DNA from: Pogonophryne albipinna
Lineage: Eukaryota > Chordata > Actinopteri > Perciformes > Artedidraconidae
Reading direction: 5' to 3'
NCBI GenBank assembly: GCA_028583405.1
Contig: CM053256.1
Coordinates: 23,657,325-23,721,324, forward strand
DNA length: 64,000 bases
Both the position numbers and the translations under genes were made by a program. Shown here in pieces: positions 53,108 to 64,000 of the stretch. Position 1 is the first letter of the stretch. Every line of letters begins with the position of its first letter. Under the pieces are notes generated by a model that worked only from the letters and a program-made list of their open reading frames with translations, had not been told where the DNA came from and did no database searches.

Positions 53108-54385
53108 TCACCATATAATCCTTTTAAACCCATATTACTCAAACCCTCACGTGTACTCTCGTTCCTATAGTTTATAAATGCAGATGCCAATGCAATCAGA
53201 CGGTATGGTTTCCCATCTCCAGTCGGACTGTAATTAACTTTAATGACCACGTTTGTGAATCCTTTGCTATCAGCTACAGAGCAGGAAGTTTGGCCAGGTG
53301 TTGCTGTCAGTATGCAGCAGAATAAATGGAGGTAAGAGAGAAAACCATGTGTTTGTGGGCGATTTGATTCTCAGTAATTGTATTGTCTTTGTCTGCTGCC
53401 TTCTCCTCTTCCTGACCAGAAAAGCCCCACAGGCGTAAACAAGAGTCAAAACACAGACAAGAAAAGAAGAAAAAAAGACGACTGCGTATGACTGCATGGA
53501 TCCAGATCATACATCAAGGCAGTTCCTCTACACTGTAGGTGTGTGTGTCTGTGGGCGAGTCAGGACTGTGCTTGTAATTAAGATGCAATAACAGGACATT
53601 ACATCTATAAAACATCTGCTTCACCAGGGTCTTGAAAAGTTGATTAGGAGAGGTGATGAAATGAAATCAAAGGCAGACATTATGTGTGTAACCTCACTAG
53701 TTAGCACCAATCATTCTGTTAATATTACAACCAGTTCTGGCAGCAAGGCTTTTTATTTCATGTCATTAAATCATCAGTAATAGCTGGGTTTCATGCTCTC
53801 TTTCATTTTATGTTATACATGAGATTGCAGCAGGTCAGCTTGACAGCAGTCCTTGTCACTTTAACAGAGTATGGCCTTGATTGTTTGACCTTCACTGAAG
53901 TTTTATTTCTTTCTTCAAAGTTGTATTTATATGAGCAGCAGTCATTTTTCTGTTACTGTTTCTTGTCATGTTTAGCCGCCAACCAAAGTCCTTGATAGAA
54001 AGTGCTGCATTAAAAAGACAACACTTTTAATTTATAGTCATTGTTATTAAACTACAGAAGCAGAATCCAATTATTATTTCCTATAAATGTGTGACTTTAA
54101 ATGCTAGCCCTATCAGACCGATTACATTTTGGATGTAAAAACTCAAGGCATACTGCACTTATTTGATTTTGTTTAAGGCACCATCATAAGGCTTAGCACT
54201 TTTATTATTGTTGTTGCTAGGACACTACCAAATAGGTGCTAATGTAAGCTCAACACATACCGTGAACTCTTTGATGCCTAACTGTTGATTAAAGAAAAAA
54301 ACGTACTCAAAATCACATATACCACACAAATGTCCCTCCAAGCCTGCAATTTTTTCTTTAGATCATGGTAACTATGGTCGTTTAA

Positions 54386-54887
54386 TGTTGTGTCTCGTCA
54401 AAATATGTTTATGTATTTTGTCTGTCATTTCCTGTTTTATTTTGTACTTACCTCTTGTCTTTCATTTCAGGCCCTGTTTCTTCCTCCCCTTGTGTGTTTT
54501 TCCCACCATCATCAGTGTCTGCCCCGCCCCTGATTGTTTCCACCTATTCCCACTCACCTCATGTTTAAATAGTCCTGTCTCTCCCCTGTCCTGTGTCAGT
54601 TCGTCTTGTTTGTTTCCTCGAATTGTCCTCAGCTCTGAAAGGATCGCTTTTCACTCATGTCAGGTTTGGTTATGTTTGTTTATTTTGTTAGGCTTAAGTT
54701 TTTATTAAGTCCTCTTTTTGTTACGCTAGTTTTTTCCTCCTTGTGAGCGCTTTATGTTATTTCTACTACCTACTCTGTTAAGAGGAATTACCTGAACTGT
54801 GAAAATAAATACACTTTTTTTATTACATTCAAGACTTTGTCTCTGGGTCGTGCATTTGGGTTCACAGTTTGTGTCGAGGTCCTGACA
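54386..54887 (+). mobile_element. Solo LTR, 502 bp, with 5-bp target duplication
   Basis: Begins TGTTGTGTCTCG and ends GAGGTCCTGACA, TG...CA bounded. Flanked by TTTAA on both sides (54381-54385, 54888-54892). Contains AATAAA at 54804-54809. No internal retroelement sequence is adjacent, so it is the product of LTR-LTR recombination. Orientation is taken from the polyadenylation signal. Confidence 0.82.
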
Positions 54888-55064
54888 TTTAAGTCATATA
54901 GCTCTCAGTAACAAGCAACTTTCACCCATGAAGGCCATCAATTAATCCGATTGGACAAACAAGTGAATGTGAACAATTACTGTCAAAATGTATCATTCGT
55001 CCAGTGCTGGGGTTTAAAACCAAATACCTGCAATACGTCTTACATTCCAAATAGTGTGTGTTAT

Positions 55065-55322
55065 GCCAATTTGCATATGTTAGAATCCTTCTCCCATTTT
55101 TTTCCCTCTAAACTGTGGGTTTTCTCTGGAAGTTTTTCCTTGTACGATGTGAGGGTCTAAGGATAGAGGGTGTCGTTTTTCTCATACTGATATTCTGAAC
55201 AATCTGTGCTGTTGTATTTGCTGTAAAGTGTCTCTACTGTAGGCTATTTTTATTATATGTACAGCACTTTGGCTCGACCAAAAATCGTTTATAAATGTGC
55301 TATATAAATAAAACTTTATTTG
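55065..55322 (+). mobile_element. LINE-2-like 3' tail fragment
   Basis: Contains ttctctggaagtttttcctt, agggtctaaggatagagggt and ends gtgctatataaataaaactt, the pattern of the 3' end shared by fish L2-type LINEs and SINEs that use them. 5' truncated, with no ORF2 part. Confidence 0.65.
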
Positions 55323-55329
55323 ATAAAAT

Positions 55330-58300
55330 AGTAAAATAACTATGTGAGCATGGAAAATATGTGACTCTTTTGGTTGTCTTTTTCTCTTTGCGTTGTCAAA
55401 TGACCCTGTCTGTCAGCTTTTGCATTTGTTCCCTTGGAGGACAATAAAGTAAAGTGTGGGCCGGGGTAGACATTATCACACAAGACTTGTACTGGCACAT
55501 CTTCTGATTTTTTTTTTTTTTTTTTTGTATTTTGCAAAAATACCAGGACCATGAAAGCCTTTAATATACACTTGGTTCTCAAAAAACCTGTACGGTAGAC
55601 CTTTTCTGTAGCACAGGAAGTCAGGCTATTCGATTTTCTTCACTGAACAAATGATCTGTTGGCAGTGCAGTGTTGGCCAAGTGTTTGGATAATAAACATT
55701 TGGGAATTTCTTTCACCAGGTGAGCAGCTTCCAAAACAACATCAAGCTGTTACAGAACGATGATTATTTCCAATGGATGGGCTGGTGGTGCCTCCCAAAC
55801 TCTCCCTACATTCCTCATGCCCTTCCTCTGCCAACTGGCTTCCTGCCGGAACCCTCGAAAATAGCTTCCTGGTACAGAAACAGATGTTTGTCATCCAGAT
55901 ACGCTTTTTTTATTCAAGCATAGCATGAAAACCTGATAATGTGATCGGGGGACTTTGGTTCCACTATATCAGGAGGCACTTTGGCTGAAGATATTGATCA
56001 AGATCAAACATTGACAGTCATAGTGCATCTGCTACTCATCAAGTCTTTCAACATTCCCACGGCTGCTTTTGAGCCAGTCATAAAAACATTTTCATGATCT
56101 TGTTTTTAGTGTTGTTGCTTTATTTTGAAGTTGTTAACTGATCCATTTCGACTTCCTGCCTGTTTGTTTGTCCAGGCCTTATTAGTTACACCTGTTCCCC
56201 ATCAGCCCTCCTATCAACATACCTCCTCTAAACCTACACTTTAACCCCTCATTAGTTTAAGCCCGTCTTCAAGTCAAGATTTTTCTGTTTAGTATTATGA
56301 GATGTAGGAAAAAAGTGGGCATTGGGAGAAAAAGGAGAGAGGAGGCAGTGATGACCTGGCTTAGCAGAGGGCGTAGTCACTAAAAGTAATAGGGTAACAT
56401 CTAACTGGACTTTGTGATATGTGTGTGGAAGCAGAAGAAACAGTCCAGCATGTACCTCTGAACCGCAGAAGATATCCATCAGAGGCTTTGGGTGACCGTA
56501 GCAAGAACTAAAGACAGACGGGACTGTGTGGAAAGTGCACCAGACAACAGATGTATTGTAGGCCATCTCTCAAGAATGGGATTGTGATATTTCTCTCTCC
56601 TCCTTTCTTTCTTTCAAAATGTTGGATCATTACAGTGCTCAATTGCCTCTATAACAATCACAATAAATCGATAGCCTAAAAACACTTCCAGATCTTGGAT
56701 GGCACCAAAATGCCTTATATTTATTTTATAAAAGTCTATTATTTAATCTGGAAGTAACACCTTGACACAGGATATCAAGCATTCTAGAACTCAAATGACA
56801 TCCAGTTAGTCCTCTGCTACTTTCATATTTTCATTGGGGATGCAAATGCACGTATTTTACAAAGCAAGGGGGAATGTCCCCTCTGTCTACGCCTATGCAT
56901 GTCATTTCTGTGGTGGATGTTTTTGCTGTGTGGTATATGAATGGAAAATGATTGCATCACTTGCTTTTAATCAATCAAACAGATGAAACAGATGGGCTAG
57001 TTGTTGAGTTCACGGAGTCGGTTCTGTGCATCTGGCAGCAGCAGCATTCAGATGTTGACTCTGAACTGTGAGTAGTCGGTCACTGAGTCTTTTGCTTGAC
57101 GGAGCCAGCACAAAATCCATGTGTCCCCATGTGAACCTCAAATGCCTGTTGATACTGTATTTTGGAGGCCTGTTTCTAGCTGCAGATAGGTGCCAAATGG
57201 ACTGGAGACGGTATTGTGTTTCCTGAAGTGAAGTTTCAACAATCTAAAACACCAGACGAAAAACCAAGGCTTTCAAGTTGGAGAAGAAACAGAAATATAA
57301 ATCTCTCCACTAATAGTAGTGTGATTGGACCAAATTGACATAAAGCCTCATGTGGGAGAGAGAAGAGACACCGTTTGGGTAACTAAATCCACATTTGAGT
57401 CCTGAAAACCTTGAAAGTCTAAATACTGTTACACTGACCAACGAGTTCAACTAGCCTTCATTCTCCAGGCTGTTCTAATACACCGTTTGTTGCTATACCT
57501 AAAGTAATGCCCTGTCATTAGTGTATTTCCCACAAAATCATTTCCAGGTAATTGTGAACCAGGAAGTATCAGGGGCCAGAAAGTCCATAAAGGAATCAGT
57601 TAGTGGTGGATGGTTGGGTCCAAAAACAACTGGCTCTCACTCTGGAGACCACTTTTTGTGTACCGTATGTAGCCAGAATTGATCAATTTGTCAAATAACT
57701 CCCATATGTAAGTGCCATTTCTATCTAAATCTTAATCCAAACTTGAAATCTTTGCCACTTCTGTAGTCATTTTATCTCAAAGTAGTATTGTTGCCTAAAA
57801 AGAGTGATTTCCTGTAAAGACACTTTTATTTTAAAAAGGCGCCACAGTATGCATGTAAGAAGGGGAAATGCAAACGTGTTGCTGGTAAGATATGATACGA
57901 ACCTTATGAACTGTGAGATACGTTACTCTCTCTGGGCTCTTATCTACTCTGTGCTGGAGAAATAGTCAACATGACATTATCAGTTGGATAACATATACTC
58001 ACTTTGCACAAGCTCAACCGTAACATAATTTTTCAGATGTGCTTACTTGGGGTTCAATCTCCTTTATCTTAGTGCTGCAAATTAACAGGGAGTCCTTTGC
58101 AATGAAGACAACTATATAATTAGGAAAATATTAAACTAATATGTCTCTGTGGACGGTTGCGATTCTGCAAGGACAATCATTTGCAAATCAGCTGGTTTTC
58201 TAGAAAGACTGTAGTAAATGTAGAGCAGTAACCTCATTAACATCAGGTTTGTGGACTGATGGTTGAACTGACTGTCAAACTCTCTGTGGCCCAATACTCT

Positions 58301-58860
58301 CCTCCTGTAACAGTGTAAAGGCTGGAAGTTGACCGTGGCTTCAAATATCCTCCCTCCTGTCACAACCATCAGAAAAGATCTACATTCAATCATGACTCAT
58401 CAGAAAACCTTTGGGAAAACCGGGGCACAATCTAAATATTGTGATAAAATATGATACGTGTTTATTTAAGGCCTAACAAATGCAGCCTACTCTCATTTCT
58501 GGGAATGTTGCTATCTCAGTGAGAAACAGCAAAGTTACTGTAGTTGAAGGATTATATTATGATTGCTATGGCTACCTCTTGGTGCTACTATTTTGGATCT
58601 AGCTGCTATAGTGTATCTATAATTTAGATCTGGTTAAAAAAAATTGTTGTCAGTATAGATTCATAATCAAGAAATAATGTGAATGAACTGAAGTAAATAT
58701 AATGGTATGTAAGATTATTTAAACTCAGTTTAGTAAGCAGTTTTTAATAACTATGCTAAACATCTCCCCTAAAATGAGTACTAATTAATAAAAAAAAGGG
58801 AAGTAAAGTCATGATAAATGGAGGTTTTACATTATTGACCAATAGCCCAATCAACATAAC
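55330..58860. other. Intergenic, upstream of me1, no gene recognised
   Basis: A poly-T run lies at about 55509-55526. The longest frames are under 110 codons and show no known domain. Nothing else was supported. Confidence 0.4.
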
Positions 58861-59139
58861 TCGTGAAGCTTATAAATAACTATGGTTCAGGACGGTGCTT
58901 GCCATTAGTACATTTGTCTTTTTCTTTGCCCATGCACCTGTTGCATGTTCTACTGCTGATGCAGGGACTTTGCACAGACCTTGGGAGAATTATTGGAAAC
59001 AAAAAAACAGGCTCATTTATAAGGAGCTTCGGGTACTTCTTGTATGAAGTGTTGCACAGCAGAGCGCCGCGGTCAGACCTGCACATCCACTTGTTGAGTT
59101 CAGACAGTTTACCGTCGCTCTATTTAAAAAGGCAACACC
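58860..59139 (+). promoter_or_regulatory. me1: Likely me1 promoter / 5' UTR region
   Basis: Two TATA-like tracts (ttataaataa at ~58870, tatttaaaaa at ~59119) precede the start codon. CpG-containing sequence (gagcgccgcggtc) appears at ~59060. The transcription start cannot be fixed from sequence. Confidence 0.4.
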
Positions 59140-59268
59140 ATGGCTCGCGGGCTGGTCAGACGGGAGTCTGTGGAAACGGAGATGCATAAGTCCGAGGACA
59201 GCACAAAAACCTTCGTTTACACCAAGAAGAAGGGCTACGATGTGACCCGGAACCCCCTATTGAACAAG
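59140..59268 (+). CDS. me1: me1 first coding exon, NADP-dependent malic enzyme N-terminus
   Basis: ATG in a good context (caacaccATGG) opens 43 codons that end exactly at tgaacaag|gtcagt, phase 0. After a divergent basic/acidic leader, KKGYDVTRNPLLNK matches the N-terminal motif of animal malic enzymes (human ME1 RGYLLTRNPHLNK, where the first exon also ends after NK). Malic enzyme 1 converts malate to pyruvate with NADPH production in the cytosol. The leader is about 17 residues longer than human ME1. It does not look like a mitochondrial presequence, as it has several acidic residues. GYDVTRNP is closer to ME3 wording, but linkage to prss35 and snap91 favours me1. The rest of the gene is to the right of the window. 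Confidence 0.82.
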
Positions 59269-60604
59269 GTCAGTGGAGACACTTGTGAGAGTTTTCAGCG
59301 TGTTTCTGTGACAAGGTTGACATTACGTTTGACATGCGAGCTGCTGCTTTCAAGCGCTGTAGGAAATATCACAACTCTGAACAGCGCAGACGACCTTAAG
59401 TGTCAATATGACAGCGGAAAGATGCTATGTTCTGTAATATCACAATTCAGTTAGTTTAAGTGACTTGTTATGGGGTGGAGATATTGAAGGAGTGATGGGT
59501 TATACGCCTACAACAACGTTTTGTTAATAAGGAACTTCAATGCTAGGCTAATGTTAAAGTTTGATACCTAGCTTACAGATGTGTATTTTTGGCCACTGTT
59601 TTGGTGACATTCTTCCTTTTGTAACTTCAAGAGCAGCAACCATGAATCATATGTTAAGAATGTCATGTGTTCAATATTTTTGTTGTATACATGTACAAGC
59701 CTTCAGTGGACAGATGGTCGAAGCCATCTAGAAGCAAGTCAACGCCACATTAGCCTGGAGGTTTAGTTATCAGCTTTAGCCGTGGTTATATTTAGATTTA
59801 AAGTGTTGTCACACAGAGAGGCTAATATTGCACTGTCACCTATTTCTTTACAAAGACTGTAGCCGTTTGTTAGTAGGTTCATGCATTATTTACATAATTA
59901 ATGGCGATTCCGGCCTCTGTTTCCCCAGTAAGGACTAAAGTAGTCATACGGTGGAACGTACGGTGGAAGCTGATATCTTGTTAAATAATTAATTACTGCC
60001 CCAATACATGTAATATTAAAGCTTGTTTTCACATTCTCTTCTTATAAAATGAGGAACACAGTTGGAAGTTGCCTCCTCATGCAACAATTAATGCTGAGCA
60101 GTTTCCTTGTAAATCATGGGGAAGAGGTTCTTGTTTTAGGTTAACGCCTGTCATCGTCATCTATTGACATTTTAAACACAATTCATTAAACTGACTCTTG
60201 CTGTTGAATAAGCCTGATGTGTTTTTCCCATGCTTTAAACACATCCATCACAAAAGAAGAGTCTCTGGCAGCCCTTGGGCCTTTCCAGTGTTTTCTCTTG
60301 GTTTGTGTGGTGGGACGGGGCCCCTGGGGTCAAGCTGTGGTGACAGCCTGGCCTCTGTCCATGGTGCTGACTGACCATCCAAACAACTGGCTTAATTCAC
60401 AGCCACTCTTATATGTCAAGTGTTTCCTACAAACAATGCGTGGTCTAAATCAGCTCTTTGTCAAAGTCAAGCTAATTTTAGAGCTCTTGCACGGTCTATT
60501 TCTTCCCTCTGAGCTGTATTCTCTCAGCATTCTCACTGGTGAAATATGTTCCCCTTATGAAAGCAATGGGAAAACATTAACAGCTGTAGGCCTGTCTATT
60601 ATAG

Positions 60605-60870
60605 TTAGGGCCGCAGCTATAGATTCATATCATTGTCGATTCATCTGCATCAACATTCTTTCAATAATTGATGATATTTAGTCAATTAAACGTCAAAATA
60701 TTGGTCAGAAGTGGTCGAAAAATTGCCATAAAAACGTTTCAGAGCCAATTTTGACAAACATTTGACAAGCTACAATCAGAGTATTGGAATTATTTTACTT
60801 TCTGCTTGAGAAAATAATGAAGTATTTTCTTTTTTTTCTTCTATTGATTGATTAATTGGCTTATTGTTAA
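60605..60870. repeat. Degraded fish repeat of the gggctgcaactaacgatta type
   Basis: Reads agggccgcagctatagattc...tgtcgattcatctgcatc...ttgattgattaattggctta, a decayed version of a very common teleost non-autonomous repeat. Ends are uncertain. Confidence 0.45.
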
Positions 60871-61770
60871 GTTTATTTGACTACAAATTGGCACGCATTC
60901 ACTAGTTTTTGATTTAAAAGCTGTTTCACCCTGATAAAGCTTGCAGTCAGTTTAGCACAGCTGGCTTGTGTAAACAGTGATCTGATAAGTGGGACAGTGG
61001 AGTTCACACAGGCCAGTGTCAGAGCTGGTGGCTGCACAGAGAGCAGTCTGTGAGGCCAGTTAATGACTCCACTGCTGTGTGTTTGTTTTCACATGTGTAA
61101 GCGTGCATGGGGTGGCAGGTAGTGCACAGTTGCATTATGAGTATTAAGAACAAATGACAGCAGGAGGTGTGTTCAACTAGAGAAACACATGTCACTTTAT
61201 GTGAGAGATTGCACAAAAGAACGAATCAGGTTGATTGAATCCATCATAGGAACATGCTGTGTAGAAATGTTGCATTATACAAAAATAGATATTCAGTTTT
61301 GGAATGCATTTAACAAACCAGGCTGTCAATGATACATTAGGCTCTTTATGTGGTGTCACACTTGGAAGGAAGGCCGTTTGATTCCATATCAGCAAAAAAA
61401 CATAAGGTTCTTTGTTCGTAGCATAAATAGAGCGACGCCCTTTTTTGAGACAAACAAGGTTTATGCAGATAAATATTTCACAATGTATTACACAATCACA
61501 AATGCTGAACCTGCACAACCTAGTGATGGATTAACTTTCGAAAGATTATAATATCCTCTAATACTGCCAGTATTACATAACATGGTTGTATTACCCATGA
61601 CATTTACTTTCATGCAAAGTAGACTCTTCAACATGTATCTACTTTGTGAAGGTTTAACTGATCTTTATCTGCTTTCCAAAGCTCTTTTAGTGTATTTATT
61701 TATACTAACCTTATTTACATAAGTGCAGACATATTTCATCTCAAGACAAAATGATCCGTCTATTTTCTAA

Positions 61771-62175
61771 AGAAGACATATTATGTTTATTTTCAAGTTT
61801 CATATTTGTATTTTGTGCCTCTACTGTAACTTGTTCACATGTTTTAATGTTAAACTGAAAAGAGAGAATCTCTTTCCACCCTCCGTCTGAAACCAGAGCC
61901 CAGTCTGCTCTGATTGGTTGGCTCGGAATCTGTTGTAATTGGTCAACCGCGTAGAGATGTCCTGCTCCTTAGCCTATCACATACAATGTTTTGGAAGGCT
62001 ATGCCAATAGAAGCGTAAGTCAATATGTTGCGGAAGTAAACAAAGAAGTTCAATGGAGGTGTTTCAGGGAGGGGGGGGGGGGGGATTTTAGCCTTTGCAG
62101 ACTATTTACATGCATACAAACATATATAACACACTACAGGAAAGGGAAAACCCCAAAAAGCATAATAGGGCCCCT
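61771..62175. mobile_element. TTAA MITE, copy 4, in me1 intron 1
   Basis: Starts AGAAGACATATTATG and ends CATAATAGGGCCCCT before TTAA (62176-62179). The left TTAA is degraded to CTAA. Shares tctgattggt, aagtaaacaa and tttacatgcata with the 32.1 kb copy and carries a G run at 62071-62084. Confidence 0.68.
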
Positions 62176-64000
62176 TTAATTATCATGTTCTGTCTCTCTC
62201 TGACATCCCAGGCTGTACATAGAGAAACAAAGTGGAGACTCATAGAAGCAGGTACTAGTTTTTAAAATGACTGATATACTCCTGAAGAGTAAACCATGTG
62301 ACTTGAAAATGCTATATTTACGTCAGGAAACTCACAACAAAAGGGGGAAAGCCAAGTCCATTCCCTAAACTGTTTTTGTGATTATATGTTTTGTGAATGT
62401 CAAAGAAAATAGGCAGACATTTTCATATAATAATGGCACTGTTTAACTTGTTGTGGCTTCAGGTCATCTTGGAAAGCCCCTTGGACTTTCTGTTACACAC
62501 TTTGATTTGGTTCCCAGAGCATTACTTTTCTGCATCTGCTGATCTAATAGTAAAATAATTTATTTTGATAAATGTCTTCAAACTGATGTGATGGCTGTTT
62601 GTAATAAAGGTCGATCTGGGACCTATAGCTTCAGTGCTTAGACCTAAACTGTTTGTTTACGTCTCAATTTACACCTAGGGACCTTGAATGAGCCCAGTGT
62701 ACAAGAGGGCTTTTAAAGAGGGCCAGATAGGTTGACCTGAATATATATGAAAGCATGACCAGTCTAGCACTTGGATGTTACACTATATTTTGTCCGTTGT
62801 AACAAAGGTCTCTTGAGAACTTGGCCTCAGAAATGTAAGTCTTAAGCCTTTAATAGAAGTTATAGATACTTTTAAATGGCACAGAAAGATCACATGACAG
62901 TTTTAAGACTTACACTCCCTCATGTATTTTGTCCCGTCTTGTTTCTTACTCTTCTTTTCCTGTCTCCATTGAGTAATGTTAAGAGTAAATATTGTTAGAG
63001 CCTCACTTCTTTGTTCCACTCTTTACAAGAATGCTTTTCTTCTCTCTTTTAGAGTTGGCCATTCTCAGTAAGCTTACAATTTGTTTTGTAACATTGTTTT
63101 GGGGAAAAAAAGTGTCATTAAGAAGAAAACTGTATCTTAGGACTTTTGAGAGATTTTACCAAACTTTAGAGAGATCTGTGGCAGAACAGTTTTTTTACTT
63201 AGATAAATTCAATTTGTTTTTGTCATATTAGTGTCAATGTACTTCTGTGTCAGTTAAATAATTAACATTCAACATGGGAGGGATTCACATAATAACATTT
63301 TCGGGTTGGCTTTCAAATAAGTTATCTAGCTCATTCATAAATTAGCTAGATAGTGTAACTCCCTCCCCCTCAGTTCAAGCTGCTATACATCTACTTTGCT
63401 GGATGGGGGATGAGCAAAAGCTTCGGAGACAAACCTTCAGGAAACAGCAGGAAAAAATAAAGAATGCTGATTTTGGTTGCTAACCCTTCAGGTTATCTAA
63501 CTTTCTGTTGCTGTGTTTAAAGGGGGCTACACTTTAGGGTTTTGCTGAATGTTGGTCGGTTGTGTGTGTGTTGGGGTTGCACTAGCTTGCTAATATTTGT
63601 CAGATTTGTGGTCCGATTAACAGTTTATTTATCAAATGTGCTGCCCCATATTGCCTTTTTCCAGGGGTCTTATTTCACAAAAGAATAATAATATTATTTT
63701 GTTTTTATTTTATATCGACAAGCTTGGATACCATCCAATAAGCTTGATAGCCTTGGCCACTTTTTTTACATGATTATAAACTGACTTATTCTTAGGTAGA
63801 AATACCAAAACACAAATATTGTATAGTTCTGCTTTAAAGGAGGCATTCAGCCAATCTCAGTTGTTGGTTGATCGGATCAATCTAAAGCCTCTCATCCCTT
63901 CTGCTAAAGTGACCCAAAACACAGGCTCCCTCAAACGCACACAGGTTTGAGTCAGAGCAGAAAAAAAGGTTTCTTATGCAGCCAGGTGAACCCACCACTG

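Larger units (their letters stand above)
59269..64000 (+). other. me1: me1 intron 1 (incomplete)
   Basis: No second malic-enzyme exon (expected to begin near the AFTLEER block) is present to the window edge. Contains a degraded repeat at 60605-60870 and a TTAA MITE at 61771-62175. The 154-codon frame at 60217-60681 has no recognisable domain. Confidence 0.7.

Noticed and set aside
60217..60681. 154-codon plus-strand frame in me1 intron 1
   Set aside because: No domain, partly made of a degraded repeat, and not malic-enzyme sequence.

Overview
This window is from a ray-finned fish nuclear genome, most likely a percomorph-type teleost. It shows short coding exons with GT-AG introns, no operons, and the typical fish mixture of hAT, Tc1-like and TTAA-flanked short DNA transposons, an L2-like tail and Ty3/Gypsy elements. 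The call rests on gene content and repeat style; no species can be named from sequence alone.

Three host genes are supported. (1) snap91 (AP180), plus strand, 199-25993: the downstream 24 coding exons, starting about two thirds of the way through the ANTH domain and running to the stop. All splice phases agree (2401 nt = one leftover base plus 800 codons including the stop). (2) prss35, minus strand, 30046-31320: a single coding exon for a secreted trypsin-like protein, with a probable upstream non-coding exon near 35.2-35.5 kb. (3) The first coding exon of a cytosolic-type malic enzyme, probably me1, plus strand, 59140-59268, whose intron 1 runs off the right edge. The order snap91 - prss35 - me1 matches the human 6q14 neighbourhood SNAP91-PRSS35-ME1. 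It is the ohnologous counterpart of PICALM-PRSS23-ME3 on human 11q14.

Region by region: 1-26 kb is snap91, with a 9.5 kb repeat-filled intron (1668-11127) followed by many short exons of the unstructured assembly domain. 26-28.6 kb is its 3' untranslated region, convergent with prss35. 28.6-35.5 kb is prss35 with its 5' intron. 35.5-58.8 kb is intergenic and holds a 4.4 kb Ty3/Gypsy retrotransposon (46188-50597, minus strand, identical 167-bp LTRs, broken reading frame), a fold-back element, a solo LTR (54386-54887) and several short repeats. 58.9-64 kb is the me1 promoter region, exon 1 and intron 1.

I found no convincing new multi-gene system. The most interesting signals are: the run of ten consecutive phase 1-1 exons in snap91 whose junctions fall inside adaptor-binding motifs, including a 15-nt microexon that is little more than one clathrin-binding DLL motif; a serine at the catalytic position of Prss35, where the mammalian protein is described as having threonine; an almost perfect 387-bp-arm palindrome derived from a Tc1-like transposon, with a transposase relic as its loop and telomere-like repeats in its arms; and a Gypsy copy with indistinguishable LTRs but multiple coding lesions, including a changed integrase catalytic residue.
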